Assembly: GCA_030130125.1 (NCBI GenBank)
Contig: JARZZM010000013.1
Coordinates: 1 to 64,000 of the forward strand
Reading direction: 5' to 3'
Source of the DNA: Thermoproteota archaeon
GTDB taxonomy: Archaea; Korarchaeota; Korarchaeia; Korarchaeales; Korarchaeaceae
DNA: 64,000 nt
Shown here: positions 57,796 through 64,000 of the stretch, one piece after another
Numbering within the stretch: the first letter of the stretch is position 1
Layout of the letters: each line of letters opens with the position of its first letter
Notes under the pieces: generated by a model
Databases searched by the model: none
The model's input: the letters and a program-made list of their open reading frames with translations, nothing else
Told to the model about the DNA's origin: nothing
Translations under genes and position numbers: made by a program

Positions 57796-58911
57796 ATGAA
57801 GTACAGATGTATCAGTTGCGGTTACACGACTTCGAACTTCTCCACTAAGTGCCCGAAATGCGGATCTCCGATGGAGATAGTCTTGGATCGGAGGGAATGG
57901 TCGCTGGACGAGGAGGAACCGTCCATATGGAGGTATAGATATCTACTTCCCGATCCCAAGAGGAGGGTTAGCTTGGGTGAGGGACTCACGCCCCTCAGGA
58001 GGATCGAGGGCATACTCGTGAAGGACGAAACTAGGAACCCCACAGGTTCGTACGTCGACAGGGGATCCTCTGTACTAGCCAGCTGCTCAGATCTACCTGA
58101 GGAGCTGGAGCTCGACTTCTCTCAGGACATAACGGTCTCCATCTCCACATACCTTCTCGAGTCTGGTGTGAAGGTCAGGGTCAGGGTGGATCCCAGCAGC
58201 GTGGAGCTAACGGAGCTGCTTTACCTCTCAAACTTGGATGTGGACATATCCTTCGATGGGGGCGGGGGAAGGGCGTACGAGAGTCCCTTCATGATAGAGG
58301 GCTTCAAAACTATAGCCTTCGAGATATACGAGGCAAAGGGAGGGGCTGATGGTCTAGTCATTCCAGCGGAGTCAGGAGTCTTGGCATACGGGGTATGGAA
58401 GGGATTCTCCGAGCTGGAGGAACTGGGTCTGTCTGGGATCCCCCCCATATACTTAGCTTACCACGGGACCGTCAAGACGGGACTCCTCGAGACCTTGGAG
58501 AGCAGGGGTGTGAGATTGGTTGAAGTGGATGCGGCAAGTGCACTAGAATCGCTGGTCCAGTTGGCGAGAAAGGGAGTGTACATCAAGCCAGTAGCTGCCA
58601 AGGCGTACTCCCTAGCCAAGGAGCTCGGGAGCGATGTGATAGCCGTACTCACAGGGACCGGCCTCAGGAAGTGGGAACACGGGGTGACTGCGAGGCGCCT
58701 CACCGAACTCCAAGCGAGAGTGCTGAATGTCCTCAGGGAGGGTGGTGAGATGACCGCGTACCAGATATGGAGGAGGTTGGATGATGTTTCACTCCAAGGC
58801 GTTTACAAGGCGCTCTCGAAGCTGGTCGAATCGGGTATGGTTGAGAGTAGGAGCGCGATGATGAAGCGGAGGAAGATAAGGCTATATAGGGTCATGGAAT
58901 CCAGTCGTTGA
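57796..58911 (+). CDS. Threonine-synthase-like protein lacking the PLP lysine, fused to a winged helix
   Basis: About 371 residues in three parts. (1) Zinc ribbon with Cys5, Cys8, Cys19, Cys22. (2) Fold-type II PLP-enzyme domain with threonine-synthase marks: GEGLTPLRRIEGILVKDETRNPTGS, GLVIPAESGVLAYGVWKGF, PIYLAYHGTVKTGLLETL and VIAVLTGTGLRKW. The usual SFKDRG motif is SYVDRG, so the PLP lysine is Val87. (3) C-terminal winged helix from ~303: LQARVLNVLREGGEMTAYQIWRRLDDVSLQGVYKALSKLVESGMV. It is therefore probably not an enzyme but a ligand-sensing regulator; that is inference. ATG 57796; GTG 57793 also possible. Confidence 0.7.
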   Translation: MKYRCISCGYTTSNFSTKCPKCGSPMEIVLDRREWSLDEEEPSIWRYRYLLPDPKRRVSLGEGLTPLRRIEGILVKDETRNPTGSYVDRGSSVLASCSDLPEELELDFSQDITVSISTYLLESGVKVRVRVDPSSVELTELLYLSNLDVDISFDGGGGRAYESPFMIEGFKTIAFEIYEAKGGADGLVIPAESGVLAYGVWKGFSELEELGLSGIPPIYLAYHGTVKTGLLETLESRGVRLVEVDAASALESLVQLARKGVYIKPVAAKAYSLAKELGSDVIAVLTGTGLRKWEHGVTARRLTELQARVLNVLREGGEMTAYQIWRRLDDVSLQGVYKALSKLVESGMVESRSAMMKRRKIRLYRVMESSR

Positions 58912-58912
58912 G

Positions 58913-59578
58913 ATGGATCCTAGGGAGAGACTCAAGGAATCCTTAGTGGACTTGGATGAGGATTCCTTCTTCGAAGCGCTTAAGGACCTATTAGCTGGGG
59001 GAGAGGATCCTTGGGACATAATACTCGGTCCCATGAGCGAGGCCATGGATGAGATAGGAAAGCTCTACGAGGAGGGCGAATATTTCATAGCGGAGATGCT
59101 CGTGGCGGCTGATATATTTAAGAAAGCCCTCAAGGAGATGGGTATCGAGGAATCAGATAGCGAGTCTTCCTTGGGAGTAGTGGTCATAGGTACAGTGAAG
59201 GGAGATGTCCACGACATAGGGAAGAGCCTAGTCGCCACGATGCTGAGGGCCTCGGGTTTCAAGGTGATAGATCTGGGGGTTGACGTGGATGCTGACAGAT
59301 TCATCCACGCAGTTAGGGAGCATGACGCAGATATAGTGGCAATGAGCGCCCTGCTAACGACTACTAGGAACTACATGAAGGCCGTGATAGATAGATTGAA
59401 GGAGGAGGGTCTCAGAGACAGAGTGAAGGTGTTGATAGGAGGCCTGTCCACATCTAAGGAGTTTGCTGAGAAGATAGGAGCCGATGGATGGGGTAAAAAC
59501 GCCATAGAAGGAGTAGAAGTAGCTAAGAGGCTTCTCGGCGTGCCAGCTAATGGAGGAAGTGAACGAGAAACGAGTTAA
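58913..59578 (+). CDS. Corrinoid (B12-binding) protein of methyltransferase type
   Basis: 221 residues. The N-terminal helical cap (EDPWDIILGPMSEAMDEIGKLYEEGEYFIAEMLVAADIFKKAL) and Rossmann cobalamin domain with VIGTVKGDVHDIGKSLVATMLRASGFKVIDLGVDV match MtaC/MtbC/MttC-type corrinoid proteins; His100 in DVHDIG is the lower cobalt ligand. The end VLIGGLSTSKEFAEKIGADGWGKNAIEGVEVAKRLLG is usual. No methyltransferase partner lies beside it. It starts 1 bp after the upstream stop, so it is in the same operon as the pseudo-threonine synthase. Confidence 0.88.
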   Translation: MDPRERLKESLVDLDEDSFFEALKDLLAGGEDPWDIILGPMSEAMDEIGKLYEEGEYFIAEMLVAADIFKKALKEMGIEESDSESSLGVVVIGTVKGDVHDIGKSLVATMLRASGFKVIDLGVDVDADRFIHAVREHDADIVAMSALLTTTRNYMKAVIDRLKEEGLRDRVKVLIGGLSTSKEFAEKIGADGWGKNAIEGVEVAKRLLGVPANGGSERETS

Positions 59579-59690
59579 CGTAACTCCCACTTTTCCGAAT
59601 TACGTGATTGATTCCTCCGCACCCTCTATCCCGCAAGGTACATGCGATCTAACGAGGACCCACCAGATCTGGTCATGGACCCGTAAACGA

Positions 59691-59699
59691 CTTTTATAG
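59691..59699 (+). promoter_or_regulatory. TATA box of a leaderless DMT transporter gene
   Basis: CTTTTATAG lies ~25 bp before ATG 59722. The 143-bp gap before it holds no other visible signal. Confidence 0.45.
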
Positions 59700-59721
59700 T
59701 CAGGCGTAAGTTCCGGTTGAC

Positions 59722-60564
59722 ATGCGAGTCAGAGGTAGCGCGGCTGGCACAATAGCTATACTCACCGTGGCGGCCCTGTGGGGAGGGACCTTCACTGCCA
59801 TGAAGTCAGCATTCTACTCGGCGGATCCCATGCCCTTCCTCCTTACTAGGTTCGCCTTGGCCCTCCTGATACTATCCCTTCTCTACTTCATCAGGGGAAT
59901 AAGGCCGAAGCTCTCTCAGATAGGAATGCTAGCTGGTCTTATGGTGTTCCTAGGATTCGCCTTTCAAATGGAGGGCCTTACAGGGATCTCTGCCACAAAA
60001 TCAGCATTTATCACTGGATTGAACGCTCCCCTCGTCCCTTTATTCGAGTTAATCATTTTTCGGAGGAAACCTAAGGCTAGAGCTGTCCTTGCAATATTCT
60101 TGGGGGTCTTGGGACTGGCCCTCTTGACGGAGGTCGTTTACGGAATGCCGCTCGCCACAGGCGACCTCTTAACACTTGGATGCGCTGTGGCGTGGGCCCT
60201 CCAGATAGTGGTAGTCGATAGAGCTTCAAAGATACTCTCACCGGATGATGTAGCCTTCAACGAGTTTCTCGTTACTCTTGTACTTGCTCTAGTGTCCATT
60301 CCGGTGCTGGGAGAATATAGCATACCATTAGATCCTGTGGTAGTCGCAGCAGTCCTATATTCTGGAATCTTGGCCACGGTGGTTGCGTTTTACCTCCAAG
60401 CATGGGCCCAAGAGAGGATCTCGCCCGAGTCAGCTGCCCTAGGCCTCATGGCTGAACCCGTATTCGCATACGCATTTGCCTGGCTCCTGCTGGGTGAGTT
60501 TCTATCCCCACTCCAGCTTATAGGAGCGTTGCTGATCCTCGTGTCGATACCTCTAGCCAGCTAG
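59722..60564 (+). CDS. EamA/DMT-family transporter
   Basis: 280 residues, ten helices in two EamA repeats (IAILTVAALWGGTFTAMKSAF; DLLTLGCAVAWALQIVVVDRAS). Contains AQERISPESAALGLMAEPVFAYAFAWLLLGE, the usual end pattern. It is a second DMT transporter of the window and differs clearly from the one at 29900. Substrate unknown. Confidence 0.82.
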   Translation: MRVRGSAAGTIAILTVAALWGGTFTAMKSAFYSADPMPFLLTRFALALLILSLLYFIRGIRPKLSQIGMLAGLMVFLGFAFQMEGLTGISATKSAFITGLNAPLVPLFELIIFRRKPKARAVLAIFLGVLGLALLTEVVYGMPLATGDLLTLGCAVAWALQIVVVDRASKILSPDDVAFNEFLVTLVLALVSIPVLGEYSIPLDPVVVAAVLYSGILATVVAFYLQAWAQERISPESAALGLMAEPVFAYAFAWLLLGEFLSPLQLIGALLILVSIPLAS

Positions 60565-60613
60565 CTCCCAACAGCATTTATAACGATCCTCACCAACCTG
60601 ACATGGTGCAGTC

Positions 60614-62494
60614 ATGGGTCAGGCCGCGGGGCTATCCAAACTGCTCAGGAAGATAAGATGGGAAATGGACACCTTCTCTTGGTCACAGCTGATCATAGTC
60701 CTAGCCTCATTCACCGCTTTCCTCATAGTCCCCCTAGGACTGGTAGTTGTGAGGTCCTTCTACTCTTCATCCGGCGGTTTCTCCTTCTACTGGCTCCAGA
60801 CGATACTCACAGATCCCTTCTACTTCCCTCTGAGGCTGAAGCTGCTGAATCAATTTCCTTTCATCTCCTTGGAGGGGATAAGGGGAAGCCTCTACGAAGT
60901 GGTGAAGTACCAAACTGCCGCAGGAGAGGAGACGATCGTCCTGCTTACTGGCTGGGACATGGGGGTCATACCGAACTCCCTCGTGGTAGCCACCTCCACA
61001 ACGCTCTTCTCCACCGTTTTGGGCTTTACGCTGGCCTTTGTATTCGCCAAGTACAGGTTCCCCGGATCAGAGGTTCTCAGGATAGTATCCCTGATCCCGC
61101 TGCTCTCCACACCCTTCGTGGGAGCTATAGGCCTTAAGAAGATGATAGTGGCCGACGGTGTCCTCAACGTCCTCTTCTACGACATGTTACACCTTCTCCC
61201 CTTCAAGATAGAGATCACCGGACTCCCTGCGGTTATACTGGTTCAGACTCTCCTGTTCTACCCTATAGTAATGCTGAACTCCTACACCGCCCTGATAAGC
61301 GTCGATCCGACGCTGGAAGAACAGGCTATCAACATGGGAGCGAGCGGCTTCAAGCTTTTCAGGACTGTGACTCTACCGCTTGCCACTCCAGGGGTGGAGG
61401 CCGGTGCCCTTCTCGTATTCATCCTCTCACTTGAGGACTTGGGCACGCCCATAGTTTTCAAGGGGACGACAGCCGAGAAGGTCCTGACCTTTCAGATATT
61501 CAACAGGATCTTCACTCCAGCTGGCCTCATCTCCCAAGAGGCCACCACCTTGGCGATGATTCTCCTCGTCATCTCTGGCTTGGTCTTCGTGGGCGTGAGG
61601 AGATACGTCAGCTTGAAGAAGTACGCGATGCTGAGCAAGGGAGGCACTTGGAGGCCTAGGAGGAAGAAGCTATCGCCTGCGATCACCCTGCTTGTCTACA
61701 TCTTCATACTGGGGGTTCTCTTTTTCGCCACGCTTCCCCACATAGGCGTAGCCCTCCTCGCATTCGCTAAGCAGTGGGGACCCACACTTCTACCGTCCAG
61801 CTTTACCCTAGACAACTTCGCGGCAGTGCTGAGCGATGAGGAGGCCAGCAGATGCATAATGAACAGCCTGATCTACTCCACGATAGCGACCCTCTTTATG
61901 GTCGTGCTTGGGGTGAGCGCCGCCTATTTGGTCTCTAGGAAGAAATCCCTTCCAGGAATAGAGGCCCTAGACCTCCTTGTGACGATACCCATAGCCGTCC
62001 CCGGAATAGCTGTGGCCACCGGACTCTTCCTGACCTATTTGGGTACCCCACTGAGCCCCACCATAAGTGGTGCCCCTTTGTTGATCGCCTCCTATACCGT
62101 CAGGAAGATCCCGTTCACAGTGAGAGCAGTATTCTCAGGATTAGAGCAGACGGATAAAACGCTTGACGAGGTGGCTTGGACCGTGGGGGCCAGTAGAACA
62201 AGGACATTCTTCTCCATAGTCATGCCCATGATCCTCCTAAATGTCCTAGCAGGGGGAATGCTCTCATTCATCTACTCTATGTCGGAGGTCAGCACGGGCA
62301 TAGTCGTCGGGGATGCGAATCACAGGGACGCTCCAATGACTTGGAAGATGTACGACATGCTCTTCCATGGACTGGCGGGTGGCACATTCCAGCCCGCTGC
62401 GCTGGGCTTCCTGCTCATGACCCTCCAATTCATCTTCATAGTGGGAGCGAACCTGCTCCTGAGGAAGAGGGCTACGGCCCTGATAGGTGTGTGA
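60614..62494 (+). CDS. ABC transporter permease with two fused permease domains (FbpB/ThiP type)
   Basis: 626 residues, 12 helices, two BPD permease units in one chain. The first EAA loop is EEQAINMGASGFKLFRTVTLPLATPGVEAG, the second is DEVAWTVGASRTRTFFSIVMPMILLNVLAG. Such fused permeases belong to iron(III), thiamine or 2-aminoethylphosphonate-type importers. It is followed after 9 bp by the ATPase gene. No substrate-binding protein gene lies nearby. A TTTATAA box at about 60575-60581 precedes the start. Confidence 0.85.
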   Translation: MGQAAGLSKLLRKIRWEMDTFSWSQLIIVLASFTAFLIVPLGLVVVRSFYSSSGGFSFYWLQTILTDPFYFPLRLKLLNQFPFISLEGIRGSLYEVVKYQTAAGEETIVLLTGWDMGVIPNSLVVATSTTLFSTVLGFTLAFVFAKYRFPGSEVLRIVSLIPLLSTPFVGAIGLKKMIVADGVLNVLFYDMLHLLPFKIEITGLPAVILVQTLLFYPIVMLNSYTALISVDPTLEEQAINMGASGFKLFRTVTLPLATPGVEAGALLVFILSLEDLGTPIVFKGTTAEKVLTFQIFNRIFTPAGLISQEATTLAMILLVISGLVFVGVRRYVSLKKYAMLSKGGTWRPRRKKLSPAITLLVYIFILGVLFFATLPHIGVALLAFAKQWGPTLLPSSFTLDNFAAVLSDEEASRCIMNSLIYSTIATLFMVVLGVSAAYLVSRKKSLPGIEALDLLVTIPIAVPGIAVATGLFLTYLGTPLSPTISGAPLLIASYTVRKIPFTVRAVFSGLEQTDKTLDEVAWTVGASRTRTFFSIVMPMILLNVLAGGMLSFIYSMSEVSTGIVVGDANHRDAPMTWKMYDMLFHGLAGGTFQPAALGFLLMTLQFIFIVGANLLLRKRATALIGV

Positions 62495-62503
62495 GGTGGT
62501 CTT

Positions 62504-63565
62504 ATGGTGTCGATAAGGACCGTGAATCTTACGAAGGTCTTCGGAGAGGTTGTGGCCGTGGATCACGTCAGCTTGGAGATAAAGCACGGGGAGTTCTTCA
62601 CCCTGCTCGGACCCTCTGGCTGCGGCAAGACCACATTTCTCAGAACGATTGCCGGACTTGAGTTGGCTGACGAAGGCAGTATCTACTTCGATGATCAGGA
62701 CATAACGGACATGCCCGCCCACCTGAGGGGGACGGGGATGGTGTTCCAGAATTACGCCCTGTGGCCCCACATGAATGTCTTCGATAACATCGCGTACGGG
62801 CTGAAGATAAGGAAGGTTCCCAAGGAGGAGATTAGGAGGAGGGTCAAGGAGGTCCTCAAGCTGGTCAAGCTCGAGGGCATGGAGAACAGGACACCGCACC
62901 AACTTTCCGGGGGCCAGCAACAGAGGGTAGCCTTGGCTAGGGCGCTGGTGATAAATCCGAGGGTCCTCCTGTTTGACGAGCCCCTCAGCAATCTGGATGC
63001 CAAGCTGAGGATAGAGATGAGGGCCGAACTCAGAAGATTACAGAGGGAACTCGGGATCACGGCCATCTACGTCACCCATGACCAAGAGGAGGCCATGAGC
63101 ATATCCGATCGAATAGCTGTGATGAACAAGGGCAGGATAATGCAGGTCGGCACGCCCAAGGAGATATACAAGAACCCGAGGAACGAGTTCGTCGCTAGGT
63201 TCATAGGTCAGGGGACCTTCATCACCGGGGAGGTAGTCTCATCCGGTGAGGAGCTGGAGGTGCGACTGGAGAGTGGTAAGGTGGTTAAAGCAGTTCCTTC
63301 CCACCCCGACGTGAGATTGGAGGTTGGAGATAAGACCCTAATCATGATAAGACCCGAGTCCTTTACTCTGGAGCCGGGTAAGAGGTATAACGAGTTCGAG
63401 GTGGAGGTCTACCATATATCCTTCTTGGGCGACTCTCAGATGCTTCAGGCCAGCAATGAGGTTGAGAACTTCATAATAGAGGTAGATCCCGATCTGGATA
63501 TAAATGTGGGGCAGAAGCTGAAAGTCTACGCCCCGCCAAGGCACACCCTCGCTGTCAAGCTCTGA
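62504..63565 (+). CDS. ABC transporter ATP-binding protein with TOBE domain (FbpC/PotA-like)
   Basis: 353 residues. Walker A GPSGCGKTTFLR, Q-loop FQNYALWPHM, signature LSGGQQQRVALARAL, Walker B LLFDEPLSNLDA, switch YVTHDQEEAM. The C-terminal ~110 residues form a TOBE domain (FIGQGTFITGEVVSSGEELEVRLESGK). It powers the fused permease upstream. GAGGTGG lies just before ATG 62504. Convergent overlap of 11 bp with the MFS gene. Confidence 0.9.
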   Translation: MVSIRTVNLTKVFGEVVAVDHVSLEIKHGEFFTLLGPSGCGKTTFLRTIAGLELADEGSIYFDDQDITDMPAHLRGTGMVFQNYALWPHMNVFDNIAYGLKIRKVPKEEIRRRVKEVLKLVKLEGMENRTPHQLSGGQQQRVALARALVINPRVLLFDEPLSNLDAKLRIEMRAELRRLQRELGITAIYVTHDQEEAMSISDRIAVMNKGRIMQVGTPKEIYKNPRNEFVARFIGQGTFITGEVVSSGEELEVRLESGKVVKAVPSHPDVRLEVGDKTLIMIRPESFTLEPGKRYNEFEVEVYHISFLGDSQMLQASNEVENFIIEVDPDLDINVGQKLKVYAPPRHTLAVKL

Positions 63566-64000
63566 CCTCGGGGTCACCACCTTCCCCTTTCCTACCTCGC
63601 AGTCGTATCATCGCCCCCGCAGCTAGGCTGAGGATCGAGCCAGCTATCATGGTCTCCGTCAATCCGAGGAGGCCCATGAGGGTGCCTCCCACGTAGTTCC
63701 CCACAGCCTCCGATATGGAGCCGAGGGACGAGGGAACTGACACGGCCGAGGCCTTCTCCTCTGGAGCTAGCTCCATTGCCAACGCGTTCCTTGAGGAATA
63801 GTGGAAGGGAAATATGGGGATCACCATGAGCAGGGCAAGCAGCGTGAGACCCTCGATGAAAGCGGCGATCGAGAAATAGGTGGAGTAAACGAGGCAGGAA
63901 ACGAGGAAACTCCGCATTCCTCCAAGTCTGTCCGTTAACTTGCCGTAAACGGGTCCGGTCAATGTGCCTAATAGGCCGGCTGCCGCTATCAAGAGACCCA
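63555..64000 (-). CDS. MFS transporter, C-terminal half (cut by the window end)
   Basis: At least 148 residues, open at the window edge so the start is outside. It shows five or six helices, with YGKLTDRLGGMRSFL as the MFS loop between helices 8 and 9 type (G..xDRxG.R), IPIFPFHYSSRNALAMELAPEEKASAVS and the last helix pair ending AGAMIRLRG. Substrate unknown. Confidence 0.75.
   Translation of the reverse strand, partial: GLLIAAAGLLGTLTGPVYGKLTDRLGGMRSFLVSCLVYSTYFSIAAFIEGLTLLALLMVIPIFPFHYSSRNALAMELAPEEKASAVSVPSSLGSISEAVGNYVGGTLMGLLGLTETMIAGSILSLAAGAMIRLRGRKGEGGDPEVRA

Noticed and set aside
62264-62920. 218-residue minus-strand ORF across the permease/ATPase junction
   Set aside because: It is antisense to Walker A and signature regions of the ATPase and has shadow-like His/Asp/Glu-rich content.

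Overview
The window reads as chromosomal DNA of a hyperthermophilic archaeon. It encodes a full-length reverse gyrase (the hallmark enzyme of hyperthermophiles), transcription factor TFS, an AglB/STT3 oligosaccharyltransferase, mevalonate kinase, an archaeal inositol-phosphate synthase and an archaeal-type glutamyl-tRNA synthetase. Many genes have a TATA-like box about 25-30 bp before the start codon and little or no leader, while genes inside operons carry GGAGG/GGTGA-type ribosome sites and often use GTG or TTG starts. The gene mix suggests a TACK-group lineage (Korarchaeum-like or a relative), but no rRNA or other decisive marker is present, so that placement is inference. Genes are tightly packed, with many ATGA overlaps and short convergent overlaps.

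Layout. 0-8 kb: 3' end of gltX, a large membrane-anchored beta-propeller/coiled-coil protein, reverse gyrase, and a NifX-like/AbrB-like pair. 8-15 kb: RlmI-type RNA methyltransferase, M24 peptidase, RNase J-like nuclease, ferredoxin, class II amidotransferase, tRNA-Asn, nicotinate phosphoribosyltransferase, mevalonate kinase. 14.9-15.4 kb: a strikingly AT-rich spacer before ino1. 16.8-24.4 kb: a five-gene Opp-type ABC importer plus a small membrane protein. 24.7-38 kb: class III aminotransferase, a Cys-containing HTH regulator with palindromic operator-like sites, an NDP-kinase with an unknown C-terminal half, AglB, a DMT transporter, MobA, a bactofilin-like beta-solenoid protein, HTH regulators, thioredoxin reductase/ASCH, and two UPF0210 (DUF711) paralogues with the UPF0237 ACT partner. 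38-40 kb: aroA and a nucleoside phosphorylase.

40.1-43.9 kb is an accessory island: hairpins, a 38-bp direct repeat, a DUF3800 protein, a GC-rich folded RNA-like segment, a PD-(D/E)XK-like nuclease, unknown and frame-broken small ORFs, a RelE-like remnant and an MNT/HEPN pair with a shortened HEPN. This is the most mobile or defence-like part of the window.

44-64 kb: TFS and NYN proteins divergent from a shared promoter, DUF373 membrane protein, COG1340-like coiled-coil protein, MgtE-like transporter, PH-domain membrane protein, HD hydrolase, then a long minus-strand gene run fixA-fixB-fixC-thiolase-moaD-moaE-moaC-moaA. fixX and an acyl-CoA dehydrogenase diverge from fixA, so the locus joins fatty-acyl oxidation, an electron-transfer flavoprotein/quinone system and molybdopterin synthesis. 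Next comes an unusual three-gene unit: DUF1805, a threonine-synthase-like pseudoenzyme fused to a winged helix, and an orphan corrinoid (B12) protein. The window closes with a DMT transporter, a two-domain ABC permease with its ATPase, and a partial MFS transporter.
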